The notes under the pieces: model-generated
Database searches by the model: none
Told to the model about the DNA's origin: nothing
What the model saw: the letters and a program-made list of their open reading frames with translations, nothing else
From: Streptacidiphilus neutrinimicus
Lineage (GTDB): Bacteria > Actinomycetota > Actinomycetes > Streptomycetales > Streptomycetaceae
DNA length: 44,169 nucleotides
Direction: 5' to 3'
Assembly (NCBI RefSeq): GCF_000787815.1
Contig: NZ_BBPO01000008.1
Span: 115,609-159,777 of the forward strand
Translations under genes and position numbers: made by a program
Shown here: positions 32,139-40,184 of the stretch, one piece after another
Layout: every line of letters starts with the position of its first letter
Position numbering within the stretch: position 1 is the first letter of the stretch

Positions 32139-33119
32139 ATGGCCCGTACCCGGCTCTACCGAAGCGGCGTCCTCGCCCGGGAGGGCTTCCCGGTCAGCGA
32201 CGTCTCGCGGTATCTGGCGGAGCCGAACGCCGTCGTGTGGCTGGACCTGTGCCGACCGGACCCGGCCGACTTCGCGGCGGTGGGCGAGGAGCTGGGGCTG
32301 CACGAGCTCGCGCTCGAGGACGCCGTGCACGCCGGACAGCGCCCGAAACTGGACAGCTACCGGTCCCACCAGTTCCTCAGCGCCTACGCGGTCTCCGTCG
32401 CCCCGGACGGCGTGAGCCTGGTGACCAGTGAGATCGCCGTACTGATCACCGCGAACGCGCTGATCACCGTCCGCAAGGACGCCGGTCCGCCGCTCGACGA
32501 GGTGGTGGCCCGCTGGGACCGGGCGCCTGCCACCGCCTCCCCGGCGCCCGGCGTGGGCCTGCTGCTGTACGGCCTGCTCGACTACCTGGTGGACGGGCAC
32601 TTCGCCGCCGTACAGCATTTCGACGACCGCATCGAAGAGCTCGACGAACTGCTCTTCGGCGAGGAACGCAAGCAGATCCAGGAGGTGCAGCGGCGCTCGT
32701 ACGAGCTGCGCAAGTCGCTGGTCCGCCTGCGCCGGGTGGTGCTCCCCATGCGGGAGGTCGTCAACTCGCTGATGCGCCCGGACCTGGGGGTGGTGCCGGA
32801 GCCGCTCATGCCGTACTACCGCGACGTCTACGACCACGTCCTGCGCGTCACCGAGTGGACCGAGTCGCTGCGGGACATGCTCACCTCCCTGGTGGAGACC
32901 AACCTCTCGGTCCAGGCCAACCGCATGAACATGATCATGAAGAAGGTGACCAGCTGGGCGGCGATCATCGCCGTCCCGACCGCGATCACCGGCTTCTACG
33001 GGCAGAACCTGCCCTACCCCGGCTTCGGGAAGGAGTCGGGATTCCTCGTCTCCAGTCTCGTCATCGTCGTCCTCTCGGTGCTGCTGTACGTCGCCTTCAA
33101 ACGCAAGGACTGGCTCTGA
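32139..33119 (+). CDS. corA: CorA-family divalent cation transporter
   Basis: The 326-residue protein from ATG 32139 has a long cytoplasmic N-terminal domain (YLAEPNAVVWLDLCRPD, LALEDAVHAGQRPKLDSY), a stalk (RVTEWTESLRDMLTSLVETN) and two C-terminal membrane segments (ITSWAAIIAVPTAITGFYG-type, then FLVSSLVIVVLSVLLYVAF). The signature between them is YGQN rather than the classic YGMN, a variant common in actinobacterial members. CorA proteins form pentameric Mg2+ or Co2+ channels, but ion specificity cannot be read here. Confidence 0.92.
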   Translation: MARTRLYRSGVLAREGFPVSDVSRYLAEPNAVVWLDLCRPDPADFAAVGEELGLHELALEDAVHAGQRPKLDSYRSHQFLSAYAVSVAPDGVSLVTSEIAVLITANALITVRKDAGPPLDEVVARWDRAPATASPAPGVGLLLYGLLDYLVDGHFAAVQHFDDRIEELDELLFGEERKQIQEVQRRSYELRKSLVRLRRVVLPMREVVNSLMRPDLGVVPEPLMPYYRDVYDHVLRVTEWTESLRDMLTSLVETNLSVQANRMNMIMKKVTSWAAIIAVPTAITGFYGQNLPYPGFGKESGFLVSSLVIVVLSVLLYVAFKRKDWL

Positions 33120-33169
33120 CCGGAGTCGGGGGGCAAGCTGAATGGGGACATCCCGAGGAAGGGGGCCAC

Positions 33170-33529
33170 ATGGTGATCGAGGCTGCGGACATCCGTGAAT
33201 GGCGCACCCGGGACGTCGTGGACCCGGGCGGCCACAAGATCGGCGTGATGGAGGCGGTCTATGTGGACACCACCACCGACGCGCCGGCCATGGCCACGGT
33301 GCAGGTCGGCCTGCCCACCCGTCACCGGCTCGTCTTCGTTCCCCTGGACGGAGCGGTCGTCGGCCCCGGGTACGTCCGGGTCAACTACGCGAAGTCGCAA
33401 GTGAAGGGGTGCCCGGCGATCGGGGTGGACGACGTCCTGCCCGCGACGGAGGAGGAAGCGATCTTCCGGCACTACGGCCTGTCCTACCAGCCCGGCGCGG
33501 CGGGCGAGCGGCAACTCGCACGGCGCTGA
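33170..33529 (+). CDS. PRC-barrel domain protein
   Basis: The 119-residue protein starts at ATG 33170 after GAGGAAGGGGG. It begins MVIEAADIREWRTRDVVDPG and continues KIGVMEAVYVDTTTDAPAMA, then HRLVFVPLDGAVVGPGYVRV, the strand pattern of the PRC barrel in its short stand-alone form. PRC barrels bind partner proteins or RNA. It lies 50 bp after corA and 31 bp before a small membrane protein gene, in what looks like an operon. Confidence 0.85.
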   Translation: MVIEAADIREWRTRDVVDPGGHKIGVMEAVYVDTTTDAPAMATVQVGLPTRHRLVFVPLDGAVVGPGYVRVNYAKSQVKGCPAIGVDDVLPATEEEAIFRHYGLSYQPGAAGERQLARR

Positions 33530-33560
33530 CCGACATGCCCCGCACGGAAGGGTGGGCGTG

Positions 33561-33728
33561 ATGGCTCTGTTCCTGTTCGTGATCATCGTGGCGATCGTGC
33601 TCGGGATCGTCGGCGCCGTCGCCAAGGGCCTGCTGTACCTCCTGGTCATCGGAGCGGTGCTCCTGGTGGCCGACCTGATCTACCTGGGCTGGCGCTGGAG
33701 GCGATCGGGGCGCCAGGCCCAGCGCTGA
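33561..33728 (+). CDS. Small hydrophobic membrane protein
   Basis: The 55-residue protein starts at ATG 33561 after GGAAGGGTGGGCGTG. Two membrane segments are separated by a short turn: ALFLFVIIVAIVLGIVGAV and LLYLLVIGAVLLVADLIYL. The C-terminus is basic (RWRRSGRQAQR). Similar short proteins are widespread in Streptomyces as hydrophobic proteins of unknown function, often near stress genes. It follows the PRC-barrel gene by 31 bp. Confidence 0.8.
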   Translation: MALFLFVIIVAIVLGIVGAVAKGLLYLLVIGAVLLVADLIYLGWRWRRSGRQAQR

Positions 33729-33767
33729 CGCCCGCGCCGGGCGCCGGAAGCGGGCAGCGCGGCTGTG

Positions 33768-34040
33768 CTAGCCGGCCGGGGGCTGTGCCCCGTCCAGTTG
33801 TTCCTGGAGCCACTTCAGCGCTTCCGGCGTGGCCCCGTTCGCCCTCGCATAGTCGAGCAGCCGCTCGACCTGGCCGTCCAGGAGCAGCCGGACGTCCTGC
33901 TGCTGCGCGACCAGGAATCCCGCCGCCATGCCCTTCATCCCCCAGGCGGCGAGGGCCTGCTCCACGGCCGCCCGGTCGCCCCTGCGGGCATCGTCCATGA
34001 TCCGGTCGGTCAGGGCCTCCAGGTCGATGTCCATCGTCAT
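33768..34040 (-). CDS. Hypothetical helical protein
   Basis: The 90-residue protein is called from ATG 34040 (MTMDIDLEALTDRIMDDARR), with ATG 34034 as an alternative. The sequence is acidic and helical (GDRAAVEQALAAWGMKGMAA, QQQDVRLLLDGQVERLLDYA). I recognise no family. It lies just downstream of the PRPP synthase gene on the same strand. Confidence 0.6.
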   Translation of the reverse strand: MTMDIDLEALTDRIMDDARRGDRAAVEQALAAWGMKGMAAGFLVAQQQDVRLLLDGQVERLLDYARANGATPEALKWLQEQLDGAQPPAG

Positions 34041-34092
34041 GCACCCCAGCCTGCGCGGCTCGCCGCGGATGCGCGAGACGACCCACCCCAGG

Positions 34093-35058
34093 TCACCCCG
34101 GGTACACCCGGCTGCCGCCCACCCCACCCTGGACCGGGGACGCCACGGCGGGCTCGTCGCCGTGCAGCAGGTCGACGGCATCGGCGAGCAGCGGAGCCAC
34201 GGAGCACACCTGGAGCGGCAACCCTCCGGCAGACTCCACGGGAAGGGTGTCTGTGACGACCAGACGGCGGATCGGAAGCCGTTGGAGCCGGTCCCGGGCG
34301 CCGCCGACGAGCAGGGCGTGGGTCGTGGCCACGGTGATGTCGACGACGGCGCCGTGGGCCAGCAGGACCTTCACGGCCGTCTCGACGGTGCCTGCGGTGC
34401 TGATCATGTCGTCGATGATCACCGCAGGTCGCTCCGCGACACCCCCGACCAGTTCCTCGGCCAGCACCTGCGTGCCGGACACACGTGTCTTGCGGACAAC
34501 GGCCACGGGGAGGCGCAGCAGGCGGCCGTAGTGCTCGACGAGCTTGACCGCGCCGAGGTCGGGTGCGACCAGCACGGCGGCGCGGGACAGCTCCTGGCCC
34601 AGCGCGTCGGCGAGCAGGGGCACGGCGGTGAGCACTTCGACCGGGACGCCGCACATCGCCTCGAGCGCGGCGGTGTGCGGATCGATGACGACCAGTCGGT
34701 CGGCACCTGCGGCCACCAGCAGGTCGGCGGCGACGCGGGCGCCGACCGGCTGCCCGGCGGTGGTGCGCCGGTCCTGCCGGGCGTAGCCGAAGTACGGCAC
34801 GAGCGCGGTGAGTCTGCGCGCACCTCCCCGGTGGCACGCGTCGAGCAGGAGCAGCAGTTCCACGAGGTTGTCGTTCACCGGCGGCCCCGTGGGCTGGATC
34901 AGGTACAGGTCCGCGCCCTGCACGTCGCCCACCACGGGCCGCAGTTCGCCGTCGGGGAAACGATCGGTCTCGCAGGCCACCGGTTCGGTGCCGAGCGCTG
35001 CCGCGACGGCCTGCGCCAGGGCCCGGTGGCCTGTCCCCGCGACGATCCGAGGCCTCAT
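34093..35058 (-). CDS. prs: Ribose-phosphate diphosphokinase (PRPP synthase)
   Basis: This 321-residue protein starts at ATG 35058. It makes PRPP from ribose 5-phosphate and ATP. Visible motifs are FPDGELRPVV near the N-terminus, LYLIQPTGPPVNDNLVELLL, the ATP-binding YFGYARQDRR, RLVVIDPHTAALEAM, and the PRPP loop PAVIIDDMISTAGTVETA. It is probably a second, accessory copy rather than the housekeeping enzyme, given its company of stress genes. A nearby inorganic pyrophosphatase could help drive PRPP-using reactions, which release PPi. Confidence 0.92.
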   Translation of the reverse strand: MRPRIVAGTGHRALAQAVAAALGTEPVACETDRFPDGELRPVVGDVQGADLYLIQPTGPPVNDNLVELLLLLDACHRGGARRLTALVPYFGYARQDRRTTAGQPVGARVAADLLVAAGADRLVVIDPHTAALEAMCGVPVEVLTAVPLLADALGQELSRAAVLVAPDLGAVKLVEHYGRLLRLPVAVVRKTRVSGTQVLAEELVGGVAERPAVIIDDMISTAGTVETAVKVLLAHGAVVDITVATTHALLVGGARDRLQRLPIRRLVVTDTLPVESAGGLPLQVCSVAPLLADAVDLLHGDEPAVASPVQGGVGGSRVYPG

Positions 35059-35120
35059 CGCCGATCCGCGTGTGCCACGACGTCTCCTCTCCGCGACCCG
35101 CCGTCCGGACGGTCGGTCGG

Positions 35121-35516
35121 TCAGCTGCTGAGCTGCTCGGCGGTGATGACGCCCAGGGCGAAGCCGTCGGCGTCGACGACCGGCCAGACGTGGGCGTCGT
35201 GTTCGCGCATGGCGTTGGCGACGGCGTCGATCGGGGTGTCGGGGTGCGCGAAGGGCTCGAGCGGGCGGACGAGGTCGCGCAGCCGGGTGTGCTGGCTGTA
35301 CCAGGGCTGGGACAGGTAGCCGCTGAGGTCGTCCCTGGTGACGAGGCCGACGCAGCGGCCGTCGTCGCCGCGGACGAGCAGGTGTTCCACGTGGGCGCTG
35401 TGCAGGATGTCCAGCGCCTTGTCGACGGCGGTGTGGTCGCTGACCTGGAGATCTGCGGGGACCATGACGTCGGAGGCGTGGGGACGGTCCGGGGACTTGT
35501 CGAGGGTGGACGCCAT
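35121..35516 (-). CDS. CBS-domain pair protein
   Basis: The 131-residue protein is called from ATG 35516, with AAGGGAGA five bases upstream; a longer open frame upstream is low-complexity. It is a tandem CBS module: ASDVMVPADLQVSDHTAVDK, VEHLLVRGDDGRCVGLVTRD, then PFAHPDTPIDAVANAMREHD and VWPVVDADGFALGVITAEQL. CBS pairs bind adenine nucleotides such as AMP, ATP or NAD and serve as energy sensors. It lies 62 bp upstream of the PRPP synthase gene on the same strand, so it may regulate that enzyme. Confidence 0.88.
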   Translation of the reverse strand: MASTLDKSPDRPHASDVMVPADLQVSDHTAVDKALDILHSAHVEHLLVRGDDGRCVGLVTRDDLSGYLSQPWYSQHTRLRDLVRPLEPFAHPDTPIDAVANAMREHDAHVWPVVDADGFALGVITAEQLSS

Positions 35517-35905
35517 CAGGGTCTCCCTTGGTGCGCGGGGTCGCTCCCGGCTTCGAGACGCTCGGGGTGTCCTGGCCAGGGAGGCTGGGAGCAGGGTGGG
35601 CGGTGGCGCGTCCTGATGTGCCGTCGGGTGGGGCAGACGACGCACCGCGTCTGCCGTCGTGTGCGTCATCCCCTCAAGTCCATGCTAACCGGGCGCTGTC
35701 CTGGCCGAAGGGGGCGATCGGCGGTACCCGGCTGCCGACCGGGCCGGCTTTTCCGTTCCGCGCGGTGTCGCCCCGTCGGCAGGGGAACCCCGGCCGTAGC
35801 CTGGAGTCGGCCGTCATGGTGCGCCGGTGTTCCGCGGCTGCGCGGTGAGGCGTCGAGGGCGGCTCAGCCTCGCCCGTTGATCCGTGCCGTCGGCAGGAGC
35901 GGGAC
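35517..35905. other. Divergent intergenic region before pyrophosphatase
   Basis: This 389-bp region separates the CBS gene (minus) from the pyrophosphatase gene (plus). It must hold both promoters, but I cannot assign clear boxes. No further gene is seen. Confidence 0.4.
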
Positions 35906-36430
35906 ATGGACTTCGTTGTCGTCGTCGAGATCCCCCAGGGGAGCCGCAACAAGTACGAGATGGACCACGCTCTCGGGCGCATCCGGTTGGACCGGATGCT
36001 CTTCACCTCCACCCGCTACCCGGCCGACTACGGCTACGTCGAGGGCACTCTCGGACTGGACGGTGAACCGCTGGACGCACTCGTCCTGGGCGGCGAACCC
36101 ACCTTCCCGGGGGTCCTGATCCGCTGCCGTGCGCTGGGGATGTTCCGCATGAACGACCAGCGGGGCGAGGACGACAAGGTGTTGTGTGTCCCGGCCACCG
36201 ACCCCCGTATGAACCACCTGCACGAGCTCGACGACGTGTTCCCCCATGACCTCCGGGAGATCCAGCACTTCTTCGAGGTCTACAAGGACCTGGAACCCGG
36301 CAAGTCCTTCGACGGCGCCTCCTGGCTCGGTCGGTCGGCGGCCGAACAGGAGATCACCTCGGCACGAGCCAGGCCGGCTAACGGCCCCTCGCAGGAGCAC
36401 GAGGCCAGGGCGACCCCGACGCACAGCTGA
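35906..36430 (+). CDS. ppa: Inorganic pyrophosphatase
   Basis: This 174-residue protein starts at ATG 35906 and is a family I soluble pyrophosphatase: VVVEIPQGSRNKYEMD, RLDRMLFTSTRYPADYGYVE, LDGEPLDALVLGGEPTFPG, RGEDDKVLCVP and HFFEVYKDLEPGK. It hydrolyses PPi to phosphate with Mg2+. The active-site motif is DGEPLD, where E. coli has DGDPVD, so one metal-binding Asp (position 67 in E. coli) is Glu. The C-terminal 20 residues are a hydrophilic tail. This may be an accessory copy tuned differently from the housekeeping one. Confidence 0.95.
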   Translation: MDFVVVVEIPQGSRNKYEMDHALGRIRLDRMLFTSTRYPADYGYVEGTLGLDGEPLDALVLGGEPTFPGVLIRCRALGMFRMNDQRGEDDKVLCVPATDPRMNHLHELDDVFPHDLREIQHFFEVYKDLEPGKSFDGASWLGRSAAEQEITSARARPANGPSQEHEARATPTHS

Positions 36431-36510
36431 CCGGCGCCGTACGAACTCCGGTCCGGGGCGAGCGGCCCGCCGCCGTCGCCACATCATGGCTCCCGCGACA
36501 TGTACTGCCG

Positions 36511-37215
36511 TCACATCGCGGTAGTCATGGATGACCTGAGCCCGCTGAGGAGGATGTCGAGACCGCGTTCGAGTTCCGCGGCGCCGTCGTAGGAGGCCAG
36601 GACCGAGGCGAGACTGCGGAGCAGGGGGAACTCGTGGATCGGCAGGCGGTGCAGGCCCAGCCGTAGCAGGTCGTCGGTCTCGTCGGGGTTCTCGACGAGC
36701 TCCTGGAGTTCGTTGAGGACGTGTCCGTGCAGGAAGCCGAAGAGGGCGCGGTAGATGTGCAGGGCGTCGGCTCCGCTGAAGCCGGCGCGGGTCAGCAGGT
36801 CGAGGACGTCCTCGAGCGGGCGAAGAGTGCCGCGGGGGCGTAGTGCCAGTGGTGTGGCCAGCGGACGGGTGACCAGCAGGGGCACCACGTGAGGGTGGGT
36901 CAGTGCGATTCGGCGGAACTGGTGTGCCACACTGCGGAGTTGGGCGGTCCAGTCGGGGTCTGCGGGGTCCACCGTGAGCTCGGCGAGGACCGTCTCGGCG
37001 ACGCCGTCGAGCAACGCGGCCTTGTTCTCCGCATGGCGGTACAGGCTCATCGGGTCGCGGCCGAGCGCGCGGGCCAGCCCGCGCATGGACAGCTTCTCGA
37101 TGCCGTCGCGGTCGACGATCTCCAGCGCGCAGGCCAGCATTCGCTCGCGGGTGAGCTTGCCGTCCGGATGTGCCTCGGGTTCCCGAAGTGCAGCACCGAT
37201 TGAGGACGTGTCCAT
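36511..37215 (-). CDS. TetR-family transcriptional repressor
   Basis: The 234-residue protein from ATG 37215 has the TetR helix-turn-helix at about residues 20-66 (LTRERMLACALEIVDRDGIE, LSMRGLARALGRDPMSLYRH). The C-terminal part is like the tetracycline-repressor ligand domain (RRIALTHPHVVPLLVTRPLA, LHIYRALFGFLHGHVLNELQ). The divergent region at 37216-37384 carries three copies of a 10-bp palindrome, so it very likely represses its own gene and the divergent membrane-protein gene. The ligand is unknown. Confidence 0.92.
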   Translation of the reverse strand: MDTSSIGAALREPEAHPDGKLTRERMLACALEIVDRDGIEKLSMRGLARALGRDPMSLYRHAENKAALLDGVAETVLAELTVDPADPDWTAQLRSVAHQFRRIALTHPHVVPLLVTRPLATPLALRPRGTLRPLEDVLDLLTRAGFSGADALHIYRALFGFLHGHVLNELQELVENPDETDDLLRLGLHRLPIHEFPLLRSLASVLASYDGAAELERGLDILLSGLRSSMTTAM

Positions 37216-37276
37216 GCCGTCACCCTCCTCCGCCGGGGGCGGGCTTCGTCGCCGTGCGAGAAGGCTCCGAGGCCCT

Positions 37277-37355
37277 GTAGACCTACGATCTCACATGAAC
37301 TCGTAGATCTACACTGTAGACAGCGGTGTAGATCAGGAGTTTACTGTAGGTCTAC
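37277..37355. promoter_or_regulatory. Three GTAGNNCTAC operators
   Basis: GTAGACCTAC (37277-37286), GTAGATCTAC (37303-37312, a perfect palindrome) and GTAGGTCTAC (37346-37355, complement of the first) lie between the TetR gene and the divergent gene. Extra half-sites (TGTAGAC, TGTAGATC) fall between the second and third. They are the likely binding sites of the adjacent TetR protein. Confidence 0.75.
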
Positions 37356-37364
37356 GGCGTATAT

Positions 37365-37374
37365 CCCATATGGG
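37365..37374. promoter_or_regulatory. CCCATATGGG palindrome next to RBS
   Basis: A perfect 10-bp palindrome overlaps the start of the ribosome-binding site GGGAGG of the gene at 37385. It could be a second operator or a small RNA hairpin over the Shine-Dalgarno sequence. Confidence 0.4.
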
Positions 37375-37384
37375 AGGAAACGTC

Positions 37385-37924
37385 ATGATCATTGTTCTCG
37401 GACTCCTCATCCTCGTCGTCGCGGCCGTCATGGCCGTGGCGGGAATCTTCGGCAACACCGGCAGCACCCACGCCGTCAACGGCGCGTTCTCGGTGTTCGG
37501 CCACCACATGACCGGCTCCACGGGAACGCTCTTCCTCTTCGGCATCATCGTCGGCGCAGCGGCCATGCTCGGGCTGGGCCTGCTCCTGACCGGCGCGCGC
37601 CGCACCTCGCGCCGCGGCCTGAACGCGCGCAGGGACCTGCGGCAATCCCGCCGCGAGACCGTCGCCGCGGACAAGGACCGCGAGATTCTGGCCGGGCAGC
37701 GTGACACCGCCCGCGCAAGGACGGCAGCCGTCGCGCAGGAACGCGACGACCTCGCGGAACAGCGTGACGACCTGATCGACCAGCGCGAACTCGACCAGCG
37801 TGAACGCGTTCCTTCCGGATCGTCGGGTACGCGCGCGATCGCGGCATCGGATGGCGCTCCCGCGCCGTCGGGCGGAGGCACCCGCGGTCTGCATCTCTTC
37901 GGGTACCACCTCACGCGCCGCTAG
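37385..37924 (+). CDS. Two-TM membrane protein with charged coiled-coil tail
   Basis: The 179-residue protein is called from ATG 37385, seven bases after GGAGG; the upstream GTG lies in operator DNA. Membrane segments are MIIVLGLLILVVAAVMAVAG and LFLFGIIVGAAAMLGLGLLL, separated by FGHHMTGSTG. A charged helical segment follows (RRDLRQSRRETVAADKDREI, AQERDDLAEQRDDLIDQREL), then a Gly/Ser/Pro-rich end. The role is unknown; it is probably controlled by the divergent TetR repressor. A CsbD stress gene follows 42 bp later. Confidence 0.82.
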   Translation: MIIVLGLLILVVAAVMAVAGIFGNTGSTHAVNGAFSVFGHHMTGSTGTLFLFGIIVGAAAMLGLGLLLTGARRTSRRGLNARRDLRQSRRETVAADKDREILAGQRDTARARTAAVAQERDDLAEQRDDLIDQRELDQRERVPSGSSGTRAIAASDGAPAPSGGGTRGLHLFGYHLTRR

Positions 37925-37966
37925 GCCCCCGCCGAACGGCGAATCCCTCGCGAAAGGAACTCGGGC

Positions 37967-38140
37967 ATGAGTGTCGCCAAGAAGCTCGCCCACAAGGCCG
38001 AAGCGGTCAAGGGCGGCGCGAAGAAGGCCGCAGGCCGCGCCACCGGTGACCGCGCCCTGGAGGCCGAAGGCCGCACCGACCAGGTCAAGGGCAACACCAA
38101 GCACGCCGGCGCGAAGGTCAAGGACGCGCTCAGGCCCTGA
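37967..38140 (+). CDS. CsbD-family stress protein
   Basis: The 57-residue protein starts at ATG 37967 after AAAGGAAC. It is Lys/Ala/Gly-rich with the CsbD-like pattern KAEAVKGGAKKAAGRATGDR, LEAEGRTDQVKGNTKHAGAK. CsbD is a SigB-controlled general stress protein of Bacillus with unknown biochemical function; actinobacterial relatives are common in stress clusters. It is likely in one transcript with the membrane protein upstream. Confidence 0.88.
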   Translation: MSVAKKLAHKAEAVKGGAKKAAGRATGDRALEAEGRTDQVKGNTKHAGAKVKDALRP

Positions 38141-38347
38141 CCTGGAGTGCCACACATCCGCCCCCGGCAGCCGAATCGGCAAAGCCGCCTACGTCCACTG
38201 GACCTGGGCGGCGCCGGATTCGCCCTGCGCGCCCTGCGGCTGCTCGGCTTCGTCTTCCGAGGCCAGGGCAGCACCGCGGGCAGCCGCAGCCATTGGTACC
38301 GCTGGTAACGCTGCGGTAGGCCGCTCCGGGCCCCGGAGTTGGTGAGG

Positions 38348-39088
38348 TCAGCGATGCCGCGGTGATCGGGGGATCTGGTCGGTGTCGAACTCGCCGTCGG
38401 CGATCAGCCGGGCCAGGTGCGAGAGCTGGTGGTGGTGGGAGCGGGCGTAGGCGCGGAATGCTGCGAACGCCTGGTCCGGGGTGACCTGCCAGCGCTCGGC
38501 CAGGATGCCCTTGACCTGTTCCAGGACGATCCGGCTGGTGAGTGCGTACTGGAGCTGTCCGCGCTCGGTCTCGCTGTGGGCCAGGGTGCGCTGCTGCAGG
38601 ATGGCGATGGTGGCCACGTCCGCCAGTGCCTGGGCCAGGGCGGTGTCCGCGTCGCTCAGGGCACTGTCCCTGGTCTGGAACAGGCCGAGCGCGCCGATGA
38701 CGCGCCCGCGCAGCCGCATCGGGATCGCGTTGGTGGACAGGAAGCCGGACTGCAGGGCGGCCGGGGTGAACTGCGGCCACGCCTGCGAGGCGTTCGGGTC
38801 CGCGAGGTCGATGTTGGTGCGCGGCCGGCCGCTGCGGTAGCACTCCACACAGGGACCCTGGTCGTGCTGCAGGGCGAAGAGTTCCAGCAGCCGGGTGTTC
38901 TCGTCCGAAGCGGCCAGCACCTGCAGCACGTCGTGCTCGTCGGCCAGCAGCACCCCGCACGCCGCGACGTCCAGCAGTTCCACGCAGCGCTCGGACAACC
39001 GCTGGAGAAAGTCGATCAGGTCGAAGTCATCGATCAGGGAGTCGGCGACCTCCACGAAGACCTTGGTCAGTTGCTGCTCGCGGGCCAT
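38348..39088 (-). CDS. GAF-ANTAR regulatory protein 1
   Basis: The 246-residue protein starts at ATG 39088. The GAF sensor spans about residues 15-165 (CVELLDVAACGVLLADEHDV, LFALQHDQGPCVECYRSGRP, AIPMRLRGRVIGALGLFQTR). The ANTAR domain spans about 175-235 (ALTSRIVLEQVKGILAERWQ, DQAFAAFRAYARSHHHQLSH). ANTAR domains bind paired hexaloop RNA hairpins and prevent transcription termination. It lies five bases downstream of a second GAF-ANTAR gene, so the two form an operon. Confidence 0.92.
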   Translation of the reverse strand: MAREQQLTKVFVEVADSLIDDFDLIDFLQRLSERCVELLDVAACGVLLADEHDVLQVLAASDENTRLLELFALQHDQGPCVECYRSGRPRTNIDLADPNASQAWPQFTPAALQSGFLSTNAIPMRLRGRVIGALGLFQTRDSALSDADTALAQALADVATIAILQQRTLAHSETERGQLQYALTSRIVLEQVKGILAERWQVTPDQAFAAFRAYARSHHHQLSHLARLIADGEFDTDQIPRSPRHR

Positions 39089-39093
39089 GGCGA

Positions 39094-39876
39094 TCAGTCC
39101 TTGTCTGAGACGGGCAACGGGTTTCCGTCGCCGTTGCCGTTGAGGTCCAGGCGCAGCCGCCGCGCGACCACGTCCCGGGAGACGTCGGTGAGTGGCCGGC
39201 CGCTGCTGTAGGCGTGCGCGCGCAGCCGCAGCAGCGCCTGGGGCAGGGACACGTCGAGCTGGACGCTGACCATGCCGGTGGCCTGGTGCACGACGGCGTG
39301 CAGCAGCGCGTCGGCGGAATCGGCCGGAGCGGCCCCGTTCGGGCCCGGCACGACGCTGCCGAGTGCGCGCCCGGCCAGGGCATGCGCCAGGACCTGCGCG
39401 TCACCGACCTGCCCGTCGGTCAGCGGCCCTGCCGTCCGGCGTACCAGGGTCAGCACACCGACGCGGATCGCCCCGATGCCCATCGGGAAGCAGAACACCG
39501 CGCGGGCCGCCAGGCCGGCTGCCTCGACGCTCAGAGCCGGCCAGCGTTCGGGCCGCACCAGCGCGAGGTCGGGCACCAGCACCATCGCGTCGCCGCGCAC
39601 GGCCTCGGGGCCGGGGCCCTCGCCGAGAGTGAACTGCAGGTCCTCGAAGCTGCCGGCGGCATCGTCGGTGCACCACATCAGCTCCGCCCGGTCACCCCCG
39701 GTCGCCAGGGAGACCGTCAGCCCGGTCACGCCCAGGGTCACCGCGGCCAGCACGGCGACGTCCGCTGCGGCGTCGAACCCTTCGTCGCGCTGAAGCAGCC
39801 GCAGAACCTCGGCCATGCCGTCACTGATCACCGGTTGTCCTGTTCCAAAAGGACCTGGGACGTCGCAGATCGCCAC
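39094..39876 (-). CDS. GAF-ANTAR regulatory protein 2
   Basis: The annotated start GTG 39876 gives 260 residues, but it lacks a ribosome-binding site; GTG 39828 or ATG 39816, preceded by AGGA, may be the true start. The GAF domain has VTGLTVSLATGGDRAELMWC, FEDLQFTLGEGPGPEAVRGD and FPMGIGAIRVGVLTLVRR. The C-terminal ANTAR-like part is LLHAVVHQATGMVSVQLDVS, QALLRLRAHAYSSGRPL and VSRDVVARRLRL. It is expected to respond to a signal through GAF and act on RNA. It is the first gene of the pair. Confidence 0.88.
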   Translation of the reverse strand: MAICDVPGPFGTGQPVISDGMAEVLRLLQRDEGFDAAADVAVLAAVTLGVTGLTVSLATGGDRAELMWCTDDAAGSFEDLQFTLGEGPGPEAVRGDAMVLVPDLALVRPERWPALSVEAAGLAARAVFCFPMGIGAIRVGVLTLVRRTAGPLTDGQVGDAQVLAHALAGRALGSVVPGPNGAAPADSADALLHAVVHQATGMVSVQLDVSLPQALLRLRAHAYSSGRPLTDVSRDVVARRLRLDLNGNGDGNPLPVSDKD

Positions 39877-40184
39877 CCGACAACGAAGGGGCTGCCGAGT
39901 TGACGGCGATAGCGCGTGCCCCCGTATCCCTACGACTCCCGACCAGTGCGACCACCGTACCGCGCTCTCCGTCGCACCGGTGCCCAGGCGACGAGGGGAG
40001 CTTCCGCAACGGCGACGACGCCGAGGGGAGCAGGGCGCGGGTCTCGTTGGTGCGGCCCATCGCGACCTCCTCGCTGCGCCGAGCGGGTCTCCCCGTGCAA
40101 CACATAGAACTTATGGCAACACAGTAGTCGGGGATCTGCGCCACCGGCCCTGCCCGCGACGGAGGCGACGGAGGCTGGGCGGCT
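39877..40184. other. Intergenic region upstream of the GAF-ANTAR pair
   Basis: This 308-bp region between two minus-strand genes has no recognisable coding sequence. It should carry the promoter of the GAF-ANTAR operon. I see no ANTAR-type paired hexaloop hairpins here by eye. Confidence 0.4.
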
